A stretch of DNA of 64,000 nucleotides, taken from positions 1,054,001 to 1,118,000 of the forward strand of contig JAGMVK010000010.1 in the NCBI GenBank assembly GCA_020747065.1, read 5' to 3'. Both the position numbers and the translations under genes were made by a program. Below the pieces are notes generated by a model. That model had not been told where the DNA came from and searched no databases. It worked only from the letters and a program-made list of their open reading frames with translations. This DNA comes from Cadophora sp. MPI-SDFR-AT-0126 (Eukaryota > Ascomycota > Leotiomycetes > Helotiales > Ploettnerulaceae). Shown piece after piece: positions 1 to 11,967 of this stretch (its first letter is position 1; the number at the start of each line of letters is the position of its first letter).

Positions 1-748
1 CACGCCATACTTGGTCACCAAGAAGATAAGAGCTCCGAAGATACCGGCAATTCCAGGAGCGATGGCCCTATACACAATGGAGAGTTAGTAATTGCCTGTG
101 AGGACTGTTGCGAGAGACGATAGAACTTGTTATAGGAGAATCCCAACTCCCGAGATAGTGAGAGATTGAAGAAAATGGGTTTCCCCACTACGTACCATGC
201 CGCAAAGACTTGAGACACACCTTTCCATCCCCAGTTCACACCGTCTACTCCCAGAGCAGCGATTCCCACGCCCATGACGCCTCCCATAATTGAGTGGCTG
301 CCAAGTGATCATTAGCAAGCACGTACCAGCCCAGTGATGAGTGCCCTTACGTGGTAGAGACAGGCAATCCGATACGAGTGGCGATCGTTAGGTACGTGGA
401 AGACGCAACAAGAGCGCATGTCATACCCAGCATAAGAACAGTCGGCTCTTGTTCAAAAGATTTGGTACTCAAAATCTTGGTTCTGATTGTATCGGCGACT
501 CGAGCACTGAGTGAGAAACGTCAGTAGAGCTGAGCATCCAAAAGGTAGGTCACTTACCCAACACCCACAGCACCACCAAACTCCATCACTGTACCTATCA
601 CCATGGCTTGTCTCATCGTGAGGGATCGGGATGACACCGATGTCGCAAAAGAGTTTGCGACATCGTTGGCTCCAATGTTCCATGCATCTAGAAATGCGAA
701 CATCATCGCAATAGCGAATATGTAATCGAATTGGTGTAGGGTCGGCAT
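1..748 (-). CDS. pho-4: Na+/phosphate symporter (PHO-4/Pho89 family), N-terminal part, cut by the window edge
   Basis: This is a high-affinity Na+-coupled phosphate importer of the PiT (PF01384) family in the plasma membrane. Exons are 748-558, 506-351, 297-196 and 67 to the left edge, and phase is kept at each junction. The protein starts MPTLHQFDYIFAI and carries the family signatures DAWNIGANDVANSFATSVSSR and GLPVSTTHSIMGG, the latter split by an intron. The ATG at 748 gives the usual PHO-4 N-terminus with a membrane segment at once. The C-terminal half lies outside the window. A phosphate-control site lies about 530 bp upstream. Confidence 0.93.
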
Positions 749-845
749 TTTGGCGGCAGAAGATTTACACCTAAGATCTGAAGATGTTGCAATTGCAAAA
801 GTGTTTACAGGCTTAAGGTGATGCAGCTTGTCCAGATATTTATCA

Positions 846-1094
846 TTATACATCTGTTGCCCCCAACTTGGCATTTCCACAAACTTTGATTGAACAACAG
901 AGTCCACGGGACAACTTTGCCCAATGGTCATCACGTATCTGACCCTGTGCTCTGTCTCGATGTAAGTTTTCCACCTTCTCTGCGCATTCCAAGATCAATG
1001 CCCACTGAAGACGGCGAGCGGTAAGACCAACGTCTTGGAAGGCACACAATTTTGTCTCCCATCGCTTGACATTTCGCCATTCCTGGGTCTTCAT
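846..1094 (-). other. Possible 82-codon uORF in the leader of the phosphate permease
   Basis: An ATG-started open frame lies between the presumed TATA (about 1270) and the permease ATG (748). It would sit in a leader of several hundred nt if transcription starts near the CACGTG/TATA pair. It may instead be a separate small Cys-containing protein (CC and C-x4-C near its end). I see no signal peptide attached to it and no homology. Low confidence. Confidence 0.25.
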
Positions 1095-1278
1095 CCGCTG
1101 AAATCATCCTTGGGGATCTTGGGAATCTTGGTGCCATGAGCCGACTCAATTCTTGGTTCCACTCAAACGACTTGGAACTGGGGACTGCCCTCAATTTATA
1201 GGGTGCGTCTCTCCTCTTGATGTCGAATGCCACTGTTGCCAAGGGGGAGCAAAAGAAGATCGCGGCAAATATTATACA

Positions 1279-1286
1279 CACGTGGG
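1279..1286. promoter_or_regulatory. CACGTGGG, NUC-1/Pho4 bHLH binding site
   Basis: CACGTGGG matches the high-affinity core bound by yeast Pho4 and Neurospora NUC-1. It sits upstream of the phosphate permease, with an AT-rich TATAATATTT (1276-1267, minus strand) immediately on the gene side, so it probably drives induction under phosphate starvation. The site is seen directly; the regulation is inferred from the family. Confidence 0.6.
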
Positions 1287-1380
1287 GGTTGTCTGGCAAT
1301 TTGATTGGCCGCTTTCAACGACATTCAAACCTTTGAACGTCTGTGAATATGAATTGAATCAATTACATCAAGGGAACTGA

Positions 1381-3183
1381 GCAATTTCCAAGATAAAAAG
1401 CACATGCTGTGAGTGAGCGTCGCTGCAAAAGGTGATAGGCCCGCGTTGACGTCAGCATCGAAGTTCCCAAGGGACCAAACCAGCCAACATCCAAAACTGC
1501 AAAGTCAGGTCTGTAATATAATCACAATGGAAGAGAAACTTACACTCCTACCAGTCTGATGCGACTTCTCAAATACACTTCTTGAATTTTCAGATTGTCA
1601 AGTTGGAAAGAAAAACGCCGTTAGGCATCTGGTTTTTGACTTTGGAAGCATCAAGTCTTCTAATTCGAGCTGAGCATTGGTAAGTGGCCGAAGAGAAGCC
1701 CAGAAGCCAGCTCAAATACCCAAGTTCTCAGAAAAGAAAAAATCGTAAAAAGCGCTGAGTTTCAAGAGCATATCATGAGCCTTGCCCAGATGTCCCAGAA
1801 TCATGGAGCTGAAGCCACCCCAAACCTATTAAGCAAACAATTAATGCGTCAAGGAGGGGGCCAAACATGCAGTCTACTACTGGATCCGGAAATCCTAAAA
1901 TAGAGAAGAACCCCATATCGACGACGCACTGTTGTAATTGTCAACAACCATCACGGCTCAAGCGTGTAGGGCAAAGTGCAGGACGCCAGACAGATGCTGA
2001 GAATGGACCAATACGTCTCCTTCTATCGTGAGCTGGACCATTTCCAACGGCTGCCAAAGGGGAGGAGTGGAGGATCAGTGGAGGACTGGAGGACTTCAGA
2101 TGGAAGTGTCAAACAAAGCCTCGACACAGATGAGCCATTAAGATATTGCCAAGCCATGCCCAAGTCTACCCGGGGCTCTGTATCAAGCAGCACCCCTGCT
2201 CAACCTCTATCGGCCCCTCCGTTAACATCTCACTCGAATTAAAAATCTCATTCCAGTCGTGCCTCTAAATTATCGCCAGGGCTAAGCACACCCACAACAT
2301 CGCCGTCTCGATGTGATATTCTTCGATGAGCTCGTATTAGGACCAAGAACCAGACTCCTTGTTCCTTTAGAGGAAGGACGCATTGGACTGATGAAATCAC
2401 CTCAATGCTCAGCTTGGATCTTGATCACGAATGCCATAACTATGTCGATCCTATGAGGAAGGATAATTCGAGGGTGTGAGTTAACCACGAAAAGCCTCAC
2501 TTTAGAAGATACTTGGTCGATAAACCCGGTCGATGTTTGACAGCACATTGGCAAGGCAGCATCGCCATACACGAGATGCAAGAAGCCTCGAGATACAGAC
2601 GAAGTGGAGCGTCATCTTTGAAAAGCGATTGTCGCCATCTGTGTCTTATGTCTTAGACTCTCAACAAGATCGTAACGGTATCGTTGTTCGAGACCAATGT
2701 ACCTTTCCTGTCGGTGCTCGATTACTTGAACACCTCCACGAATCAGACGGAGTAAGTCGTCGTACGCCAGCATTTACCCGCCCATACTGTGATGATCTGG
2801 AGATCTTCTTTGTTTTGGCAGTTGATAAGGACGAGATCCTCTGAAATAGCTAGACTGACTGTAAGGTCATGACATGGCGTTCATCACTTTTCGTGCCGTC
2901 GAGTGGAAGTGAAGGCGTACGAGAATCCTGTCCCACGGGAGGTGACAGGGCAGGTAAGAATCTTACATGTGTAGTAGGAAGAAATTGCAAAGCGGAGATC
3001 TACAGTCACTGCTGCCCACTCGGATCTGGAAGAGGATGAGACTTTCTGATTGTCCTTGCCGTGTAATAGGAATTGTAAGACGTTATACATGCACAGGCAA
3101 GAAATACGTCCTCGATGTAACTTCCTCAAGTCGGCCGCAATTGAGTCGCTGCAGATTAACCTCCTTCCATTTTTCTCTGAACG
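1381..3183. other. No supportable intact gene; probably contains the decayed 5' part of the nucleotidase remnant
   Basis: Only short, incoherent frames of about 100 codons or less occur here. The downstream remnant belongs to a family whose catalytic N-terminal domain should lie in this interval, but I could not recognise its metal-binding motifs. The N-terminal part is either missing or too decayed to read. Confidence 0.4.
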
Positions 3184-3949
3184 TTCTGTACCTGTATCTC
3201 ATGCCAATCGATTGAATCCCCACGAAGATATACAACCTTATTTCAACAGCCATGGGCGACATATTCGTGGATCCTCACAGAGCTGCGATTACTCGCTTTA
3301 TCATCGTTAACACAGGTGGTGTTCGATTCGATTTAGTCAAGGGTCCATTCACGATAGATGATTCCATCGTCGTCGCTCCATTCCCAAACGTATTCAAATA
3401 TCTTCCTAGTGTACCGTATGTGATGGCCGTGACTGTCCTTGACAGCCTCAACGCTCAACCGGGCCCGGCAAAACGAGACTCGGAGGGCTTGACTTGGGGT
3501 ACGATGCCTCAATCACGAGACTCTTGCCAGGATCCTACTCTTAGTTTGGTTTCAGGTATGATTGGGAAGAGGGATTCAGGTATCGTTTTGCGCCAGCGAG
3601 CTGTCACCCCCGGTTATACAAGAATTGACGACTTTGCCACTGATGGGCATGACACGCCTCACTCCGCAATCCCCAACTACCCTATTCCCAAGTATTTCCA
3701 AGGCATCGAATCTTTTCCTTCTGATGGATCGACATCAGCTGTAGTTAATGTGATCTTCCTAGATTACTTTGCGGCGAAAGTCGTTGGAATTTTGAGAGAG
3801 CTTGGCGCCAACTACATATCAATGATGTCAATTTCTACCTCGACAGCACTTTTACAGTTCAGAGGGCTATGATTGCGTACGCCAAGAAAAATTGGCAAAC
3901 GGACATGCCATATTGCCCAGGTAGAGCTGGAGTTGGAAACAAGGTTTGA
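3184..3949 (+). pseudogene. Remnant of secreted 5'-nucleotidase / calcineurin-like phosphoesterase (C-terminal domain)
   Basis: The frame from 3219 to about 3820 reads like the fungal 5'-nucleotidase C-terminal domain, with FIIVNTGGVRFDLVKGPFT, then VTPGYTRIDDFATDG and SFPSDGS. Two disruptions are visible. A Cys-rich stretch (TFCTCISC) just upstream is in another frame and must shift near 3218-3221. Near 3825 the frame must shift again to reach the family ending (NDVNFYLDS, then AYAKKNWQ, CPGRAGVGN, stop at 3947-3949). No intact N-terminal metallophosphatase domain was found. In related fungi these proteins are secreted phosphate scavengers, which fits the neighbouring phosphate permease. Confidence 0.62.
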
Positions 3950-4198
3950 GCGAATAGGGAGTGAGATGGATGTTTCGGCTGGTTCACGGTTTGGAAGTCA
4001 GCGATTTATCTGATGCTGGCATTTCTCTCAGATACGAATGATCATTTCTCGCTTGTCTTGCTGAATGGTAGACATATTAATTTACCTATACTTGAGCTAA
4101 AAAACCAGATTGTCCTCGGAGATCCATCTCCTGCTGTCAGTGACATTTTCAACTGCCAGATGTTATTCCCGGCTGCCCTCAAGGCATTGTATGGAGTC

Positions 4199-5212
4199 TC
4201 AGTGCTGGATCTGCTTCGACGGCCGCTCACTCAAGGTTCGGCATCCTTTCAATGTCTCTAAACCCTCCGACACATCTGCATATATAGCCTCCCAAGAATC
4301 CTGACCAAGCGGTACTCGGAACGACAGACCTTTCTTCGCAACAGCCTCAAACAAAGTCCTCGCCATCTCATCCACAGGAGTAAAATCCTCCTCTAAATTC
4401 GGCTTCGCGAGCCATTGCCGAGTCTTATTTGTCGGACAATCAGGATCACTGTACGCTGGATGGATCTCTCGCTGAGCCAGAATGTTGGCGTTGAAAGCTG
4501 TGGATTTGATGGCTCCAGGCTCAGCAATCAGGATCCGAATATTCCATTTCGGATGGAGTTCTTTGGAGAGGGCTTCTATGAAACCTTCGATTGCAAATTT
4601 GCTGCTCTGGTGTCAGTTTTAAGCACTGTGTAATGTAATTGAAGTACATTGAAAAAGGAGTAAGTACATACCTCGCACTATAATAGGTCTGGCCACCCCC
4701 AGCAACACGCCCCAACAGCGAACTAACCTGGATCAATATCCCACCCCTTCCCGAGAAAATCCCCTCCCTAAACACCCTCACAGCCTCCAACGCCACCTTC
4801 GCACTCCCCCAAAAGTTCGTCTCAAACATGCCCCTCGCATCTTCTTCCTCCGTCCCTTCCGCTTCAGCGAAGATCCCGTACCCGGCATTGTTGACGACGT
4901 AGTCGATACGGCCGAAGTGGGAGAGGCCAGTCGAGAAGGCGGTACTGATGCTGGACGGAGATGTCACGTCGAGGGCGAGGGTGAGGATGTTAGGTGATTT
5001 TTGGGGGAGGTAACTGAGGGTGGATGGGTTCCGCGCTGTGGCTATGAGGCGGTGGGAGCGGGATTGAGAGATTAGGGTGCAGAGGGAGGCGCCGAGGCCG
5101 GAAGAGCAGCCGGTTACTGGGTGACTGTTAGGGATAGGTTTTGAAGGGCGAGTTGTGGTTGGGGCTGGACGGGGTGCTTACTTAGCCAGACCGGGGGTTC
5201 GTTTGTTGACAT
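4199..5212 (-). CDS. Short-chain dehydrogenase/reductase (classical SDR)
   Basis: Exons 5212-5182, 5116-4672 and 4601-4199 give 292 residues. The Rossmann glycine motif TGCSSGLG follows the start directly, and NNAGYG and the catalytic YSASK are present. The YSASK codons are joined across intron 2; the acceptor giving YxxxK was preferred over one 3 nt earlier that would insert a Ser. The protein resembles fungal NAD(P)-dependent oxidoreductases that act on carbonyls or alcohols; the substrate is unknown. A TATAAATA lies about 100 bp upstream. It may belong with the oxidative enzymes to its right. Confidence 0.9.
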
Positions 5213-5313
5213 TGTGGAAATGGTTGAGTGGAAGCGAGAGGGTTCATGAAAGTGAAGCCAAGGCAGATAGATTTTCTCTGTTGATGGTTTGCAATCGCGG
5301 CGAGAATGGTGCA

Positions 5314-5321
5314 TATTTATA
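5314..5321 (-). promoter_or_regulatory. TATA box (TATAAATA) of the SDR gene
   Basis: TATAAATA on the minus strand, about 100 bp upstream of the SDR start at 5212. Confidence 0.5.
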
Positions 5322-5980
5322 ATACTCGAAGGTCGGAAACAATGATTTAAGTCCGAATTGGATCAGACAAAATGATGTAACAAATTGCATCATAGGACAT
5401 GTCGAGAACCACGGTCGCGGGACGTCTGCTCAAGTTGCTCAATTATTCGTAGCGGTGTTCGTCCGCTGTCCGCTCTCGCTTCAGGGCTCCACCAATACCC
5501 CTGGATTTAGCGAGACCTTCACCACTCACTTCGCTCACACGACTTTGGACTTGGTTGATGGCATGGTGAATTGTCCGATCATTTTCAAGTGGGTGGTGCA
5601 TGGAAATTGTGACCGCTGCGAGACTGGGTAGGATGGAGTGGGGTGGGACATGTTAGGTTATGTATAATTCTTGGATCTCTCGAGCCTCGTCCAAGTGTTG
5701 TTTCGACCAAATGGCATATCGAGCCAGATTAGGCTCACGGCTGAGTCAATATTCTACCGTTCTATTACACAAATTTACCGCTTGTTGACTTCTTTTTCAT
5801 GCTGAAACATCACAGTGATGAAATCACCGTCAACCATAAGCTTGTTTCTCTCGCAAAATAAGAAAACATTGGATACCTATATTTTTGGCCATGCACCCTC
5901 ACCCATCTTCTGCCCTCTCGATGAACATCGCGGTCCTAGCTTGCAGCAGTCCGCTCAGGGGGATCAATGATTTCGTGGCA
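5322..5980. other. Intergenic: no gene seen
   Basis: The spacer lies upstream of the SDR and at the 3' end of the Zn2Cys6 gene. No coherent coding frame is visible. Confidence 0.6.
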
Positions 5981-7901
5981 TTAAGTAGTAAGTGATGCCA
6001 AGGACCCGTCTTCTTCAAGTATTTTCAGATACTGTTCTAGAAAGATGTCAGTATGTTACCGTCGCGCTGGAAATCCCGAATTGACTTACTAGCGACCCGC
6101 CAAGTCCTAGACATAACCGTCAGAAGCTCCACGATCACTTTCAAGAACTGCACATCTTCAGCATAATTCATCTCTCTGATGAACCACGCCAGCTCCGACG
6201 CTGCAAAATACAGGCTGTGAGTAAGAAGCAGACTCCTAGAGATCAACTGGTCATCCAATATAGCAACATCAAGAATGCTATGCGCGAATTGATACACGCA
6301 CTGGGTGACTTCCTTCAAACCATCGATCGATGCCTGCTGCATCTCAGTCTCTTCTCCGAGCCTCGCTTCTGTTGCGGAATAATGCTCGTTACAAGCATAC
6401 ATGTTATAGAGAGCCACTCTGGCCGCATAGCAGAGTCCCATGGCTGTGAAATTATTGGTAACATTGTGAGTGTCCATTGTTGCCTGACCTGAAAGATGCA
6501 GACTCAGCAAGACGAGTGTTTTATGTAGGCGCTGTGCTTCCGCAATTCGATAATGGGTGTCGGAGACGACGGTGTTTTGCTCATCACGATGTCGAAGAAC
6601 GAGACCTAGGATGTGTGCTGCCTGGCAGGTGCTAGCATATGATCCGATTTCTGTCGTGAGGCTGAATGATGATGCGAACAGGGGGACATTGGAGGCGAGA
6701 CGCCCGCCTTGATTATCCCAGGAATCTTCGGAACATGGGAGGAGCGTGCCCTGAAGTGGTTCTGGTGTTGCCAGAGGCTGTCCGTATGTACCTAGATTCA
6801 TGTACCTAGATACGTCAGCTTGAGAGACTGGGTAGCCTATCGGGAAAAGGTACTCGGAAAATTCATAGACGGGATCGAATTCATTTTTGTCACAGCCAGG
6901 CTCACCGTTCAAGAATTACGATAGCCCACCAGGTTCGCCTCTCTTCTTCTCTCATCTTATATGTATCAGGATCCTTGAAAAGTTGAGGAGCATGCTTTCT
7001 ATCATGAAGTCCCGTGATAATGCCTAGCCTGGCGGCATGTGCAATCGTCAATTGCACACCAGGAAATATCCCATGTCCTAGCTCATAAACAGCAATGAGG
7101 ACCACAGACTGTAGGAGGTGGAGCGACAACGAACAAGAATTCTCCAGCCTGAAACATAGTCCCTTGGCAGTTCGATATAAGGGTGTCGATGCTGCATTGT
7201 CTTGCTCCGTTGGAGGATCGGTAACGAGCTTTATACACAAGAGAAGAAGCACTAGCCCGGATTCCATACTCTCATCAAAGCTATCGATTTTCTCTGCAGT
7301 GCGCCTGTTCCAGAGTATTGGAAGCCAACTATGCGTTCCCGTCATGTACCTTGCGAAAAGAGCCTGCATTGAATCCTTGGACTCCAAGAAGCGTAAAATA
7401 TCAGACGGAACAAACATCTTCGCGTTCAAATGATCTGGGGGCATCGGCCGGTAGTTCTCTAATTCTAGAAAGAACTCTGCCGGAAATTCCAGGCGATGGG
7501 TGTTTGTTACCTCAAGAGTAAGTGAGGCGCCCTGAAACTGTGGCTGTGTTGCATAGTCTGAATTGACACCTTGAGACGCATCGCCGTTGAGCCGTTGTTC
7601 AAGTAGTTTCACTCGATCAGACAACACAGTGACCTCTTCGGGACGCGCAGAGCGTATCCGTAAGGGGGTCGGATATCCACAATCTTTGTGTAACTGGCGA
7701 CACTGAGTTTTCCAGATCAGGTCCTATGTCTCTACTTCGCAGAACCTATTTGGGACTTACTAGCGAGCATGAAGGTAACTCTTTCGTACACTTTCTCTTT
7801 AGCGTCCTAGGTGAAGTTAGCACGGTAGTCAAGTCTACATGAAGGAACCAGGTCTCGTACCTGCACGGGACACAAGCCTGGGGCGCATATCTAGTTGACA
7901 T
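5981..7901 (-). CDS. Zn2Cys6 fungal transcription factor
   Basis: Five exons (7901-7861, 7806-7761, 7702-6906, 6805-6090, 6036-5981) give 551 residues. The binuclear zinc cluster is complete across the first three exons: C10-x2-C13-x6-C20-x6-C27-x2-C30-x6-C37. A short leucine-bearing linker (DRVKLLEQRL) follows, then the fungal_trans middle homology domain with a typical RTWWAIVILER and NLGTYGQPLATPEP joined over intron 3. It is expected to be a nuclear DNA-binding regulator of a local pathway. The oxidative enzymes to its right are plausible targets; this is inference from position. Confidence 0.92.
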
Positions 7902-9774
7902 CCTTGATCGAGAGTCCTGTGGATCTTGACATGATAGAAACGCCTTTTTGGGACTCAAACGTCAACAGAACTCGGACGTTGACGTTACTGCCCACCAGAA
8001 ATGATGAAAGCGGATGCAGTGCCCGCTGAACCGCTCTCTTTATATTTCCTGGTCGCCCCTTTAGAAAACCTTGCTGATTCATGCTCCGGATCTTTCCATG
8101 ATTTCTGTGCAAGCTCCTTGATCTTTCTCTGCCGCTGAGGTAATAATGATATGAGAATCACTCAGCACCTTTGGAATGCTCAAATGATGGAGCGGACCTT
8201 GTCATGTGAGCGGAGTTCAGCGGGGTTCAGCGGGGTTCTTGTCCGCTCTGACGGGTCTCCTTGGCCGAGCTGTTGGAGATCGAGACAACAATAATTTGAT
8301 GAGGGCGGGGTTGAACATCACCAATTATTGCCACGGAGTGTGTATTGAAGCTTGCACATTTACAATGATCTTGCTTTCACAGTCTTCCTGTCCTTCCAAG
8401 TCCTTGTTAGCGCGAAAACATAGCAGAGGTACATTTAATACCGAACATATCGTCAAGCATCCCCAATTACCATAACTTCTATCTCATCAGAAGAAAGGGG
8501 GTATTTCCTGAATCGGATGCAGATCCATAGCCTATCACGGGAAGAATGGTAATCTTGTGAACGCTCTCACGTGTCTCAGATGGCTTGACTTCTGACAATT
8601 TCCACACACATCGCAGTTCATCAGCAGGTCCATGGAGCTTGGCCATTTCTGGAAAGTCTAATGGGAGCATTCATCTGGGAGCGTTCGACAGAGGATCAAC
8701 CATTATCAGTATCCAAGACCTACCGATCCTATCCCTCATTAGTTGAAATTGGTTTCACAACGTACACTTCTACCCAGTAAAGGTTATTTGAAGCACATTC
8801 ATCTTATTACTGATGGTGTTCAAGTGATCTGTAACATGCTCTGGTCAAGAAAATTAAGTGCCTCCGCGCCTTACGGATCGTGTTCAAGAAAACGCCACAA
8901 GTTTTCAGCTTTCAGCCAAACCTTACTGATGGCACAGACTTAGAGAAGGAGACTTTCATCCCTCAATGTAATCTCAGTCCAAGGATGAAACATCTTCCAA
9001 TATGTGGAGCTGAATAACTGGTGCGAGCCCTTGGTCAATCCGGACATGAAGGCACCGTCTTTAGCGCAGACTCTGGAACTACCTTTGAGAGCGCGACTGG
9101 GACAATGCAAAAGTGTAAGAATGAGATAATTCAAAGTAAAAATGTTCACCAATAGCTTTGCTTAGTAGTTTGACTGTGTAGCGCTTTGCATGTGACTTTC
9201 AATATCATCTTGCAGCAGAAAGGAGGCACAACATCATGCAATGCAATTGAAACTGCTTCTACCCTCATCGTGTCACAGCGTTAATAACAGCAAGCCTCTC
9301 AAGGCTGAATATTCCGGCGAATGATGCCTAAGATGTGAAGGCTGACGGGGAAGCAGATGGCGATCCGGGAGATGCTTGGCAAACATGTGAAGCTCCCAAT
9401 TCATGGTGAGCATAGACGGTTATTCAAGAAGTTTTGAAGAAATCCAAGGAAGGTAACACGACTTCTAGTCTTACGTGATATCACATGTAAATGACTGATG
9501 AGTATTGGGGTTCTGCAATATGCTGCGTGTAAACAAGTCGAGATTGACTAATTGAGAGACTGAGCAAGAGGAACGAGGCTGTCTTGTCGGTGAGACTTTA
9601 CGAGGAGCTGAACACTCCATGCATACACTGAAACATGGATCTGTCATGGAAATTGCAATACGGCGTAAGATGTTCTTTTGGTCAGAGGGCATGTTAGAGA
9701 AAGCGATCGTGTTACTTGTCAGGATTGTCAGAGATTGTTGAAGCTCCCTCCCGCGATCTCAACAACAACTCCTG
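7902..9774. other. Long intergenic span with no recognisable gene
   Basis: About 1.9 kb has only short frames without family resemblance. It holds the promoter of the Zn2Cys6 gene, with a minus-strand TATA-like ATATAAAG near 8036-8046, and a short tandem of TTCAGCGGGG around 8215-8238. Confidence 0.55.
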
Positions 9775-9782
9775 TATATAAA
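9775..9782 (+). promoter_or_regulatory. TATA box (TATATAAA) of the flavoprotein oxidase gene
   Basis: TATATAAA lies 109 bp upstream of the ATG at 9891, in the expected orientation. Confidence 0.55.
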
Positions 9783-9890
9783 GCATCAACAGCTTGGTAT
9801 TCTAAGCTTCAAAAAGCAAAGTACCAATCAATTTTCCGACTTGAAACATTTAACACAGAATAGTGACCTACTCCCCAACGACCTGCAACC

Positions 9891-11518
9891 ATGCCTTCTC
9901 TCAGCAACTGGAACAATGAGATCAACTTCAACGTTGGCGATGTTGAAACTCCAACAGAAATCTCCGAGGTTCAAGACACCGTCAAGAAGGCTTTTGATCA
10001 GGGAAAGCGGGTGACGGTTGTTGGAGCCATTCATTCCACCACTGAATGTATGGTGGGAAGCGATATTGTGATTTCAATGACGAAGAGTAAGACCCCACAT
10101 CAGATTTATCTTAAGAAAAGGAATAACGAAATGTGTCAGTGGCCAAGATCTTGTCTGTGGATCGGGAGAAAATGACCGTCACTGTGCAAGCGGGAGCTAC
10201 TTTGCACGAAGTCTGTCTTCACTTGAAGAAACTCGGCCTTCAGCTTCCTGTCATTCTGGAGTTCGGCAAGTGAGTTGTCCTAACAGTCTATTTCAAGTTT
10301 TCCAGAGCCCTTCGGGCGTGTGGGATCGAACAGCTACTGACGCCTCGCTCGTCCAGCTTCCAGATCGGGGCCATGAGTGGGACTCATGCAAATGATACCG
10401 CAAGTATGCTAGCCATTTTGACACTTATTTGGAGTTTCAGTGCTGACTTCCTGATCAAAGTGAACCGAAGTGCACAGTTCGCCGCTCACGTTGTTGGAAT
10501 GAAGCTCATCACTCCAACTGGTGACCTTCTCGAAGTCTCAGAGACCAAAGATGCTCATTATTTGCCTGCTCTCCGTTCCCACTTCGGCATGCTCGGCGTG
10601 GTGTGCGAAGTTACAGTCAACGTCCTCAAGACGCAGCCACTCCACATCGGGTACCAAATCGTCCAAATTGATCAATTCCTTGAAAATTTCACCAAAGAGG
10701 TGGAAGCATTGAAAGCCGTCAACGATCAATGCTTTGGTATGCTCTTCGCCAATACTGGGAAGCTGCTCTGGCAGTGCCGTGCTTTCAAGTCTGTACTTCC
10801 AAATCCTCATACTCTTGATCGTTGGCTTGATCCTATCGAAAGTAAAGGTATCAGTCTGTTCCCTGACTTGTTCTTGCCCTTGGTGAAAGCGAGCACTGCG
10901 CTTCACCCCTCAGCTGAGCTCGGGGGTCTTGTCAATGCGGCACTCGTCGATTTGCCCGTAAGCAACCCAGATATTTGAATCTTTAGACTTGCTGACTTTT
11001 CGAAGCTCAAAATTATCCAGCACAGCTCATACACCATCGACCCGTGCGATCGCGGCATCCTGTACGATCATGACGACCCTGGGTTCGAGTTCTACGACTG
11101 GGTATTCCCAGAAGAGAACTGGGTCGCTATGATTAAAGCCTTCCTCGAGCTCAGCGATCGGTTCCGTCGAGAGAGAGATTTCGTTCTACCTCTGCCGGTC
11201 CTTATCTACTTCATCAAGCAAGACGAAGCATCTCTATTGTCTCGATCCCGTAAGGGTAACATGATGGCTGTTGACCCAGAGTACCCTGATCCGGCAGATC
11301 CGACTTGGAAAATGTTCCGTCTGGCGTTCAACGATGTCGCCGTGAAGCATGGTGGAATTCCACATATTAACAAAACACGGGATGGTGCTATTCATCACTT
11401 CGCGAAAGCGACGGATCAGGAGGCCTTGAAGCAGTACCTCCAGATCCGCAAGACTCTTGATCCGAAGAACTTGTTCATCAACGACTTCTTCAAGACTATG
11501 TTTGCTGAGTACCTCTGA
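9891..11518 (+). CDS. VAO-family FAD-dependent oxidase (sugar-lactone oxidase-like)
   Basis: Exons 9891-10086, 10140-10269, 10357-10403, 10461-10957 and 11021-11518 give 455 residues. The N-terminal half is an FAD-binding PCMH fold: VVGAIHSTTE around His48 aligns with the His that carries covalent FAD in aldonolactone oxidases, and GAMSGTHANDT is the second FAD loop. The C-terminus ends like the ALO domain (RKTLDPKNLFINDFF). These enzymes oxidise a hydroxyl group with O2 and release H2O2; the substrate cannot be read. Intron 3 (10404-10460) is 57 nt and contains no stop, so an unspliced reading would also look open. The gene lies next to a peroxidase that could use its H2O2. Confidence 0.88.
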
Positions 11519-11967
11519 AGCAACTGGCTAACAGAACGGGAAGGCGGGTTAATGCTTTGTGCGATGCGCCAGGAAATGGTCCAAAAGACCAGTTGCCTTA
11601 ATTCCTGGCCGAGGCACTGTCTTTACTGCAACACGTATAATTGTTCATGGAATCAAATTCTCATCAAAAATTTGTGACCTGTAAGAGTTGATCGTCCGTG
11701 ACCCTGCCTGTATTATGCCGGCCCGGTGCCTTGGACAGCCCTTTAGCGAGCCAGAAGGACGCTATAATTGGCGAGTAAAAGCCTGTAGAAAATAACACAT
11801 GCCTGAAGCTTCACATTGGCAAGCACATATCACCGTACTTTTTGAACTTGATTGCTTCTTCTCTGTAGGGCGGTAAACCCAAATATCTTTTGGCTAACAG
11901 AACCAGAAATCGAATTACAATAGAAAACCATAGCATTATCTCCTTCCAACGCCAGCTTCAGGTATCA
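11519..11967. other. Convergent intergenic spacer
   Basis: This is 3' flanking sequence between the tail-to-tail flavoprotein oxidase and peroxidase genes. No gene is seen. Confidence 0.6.

Noticed and set aside
931..1299. A minus-strand frame that looks like a signal peptide (CIIFAAIFFCSPLATVA) followed by a polar protein
   Set aside because: It begins at TTG with a stop just upstream, and the hydrophobic part overlaps the CACGTG/TATA promoter of the phosphate permease.
8206..8475. 89-codon frame with a tandem TTCAGCGGGG at its start
   Set aside because: No homology and no coding character; only the short tandem is real.
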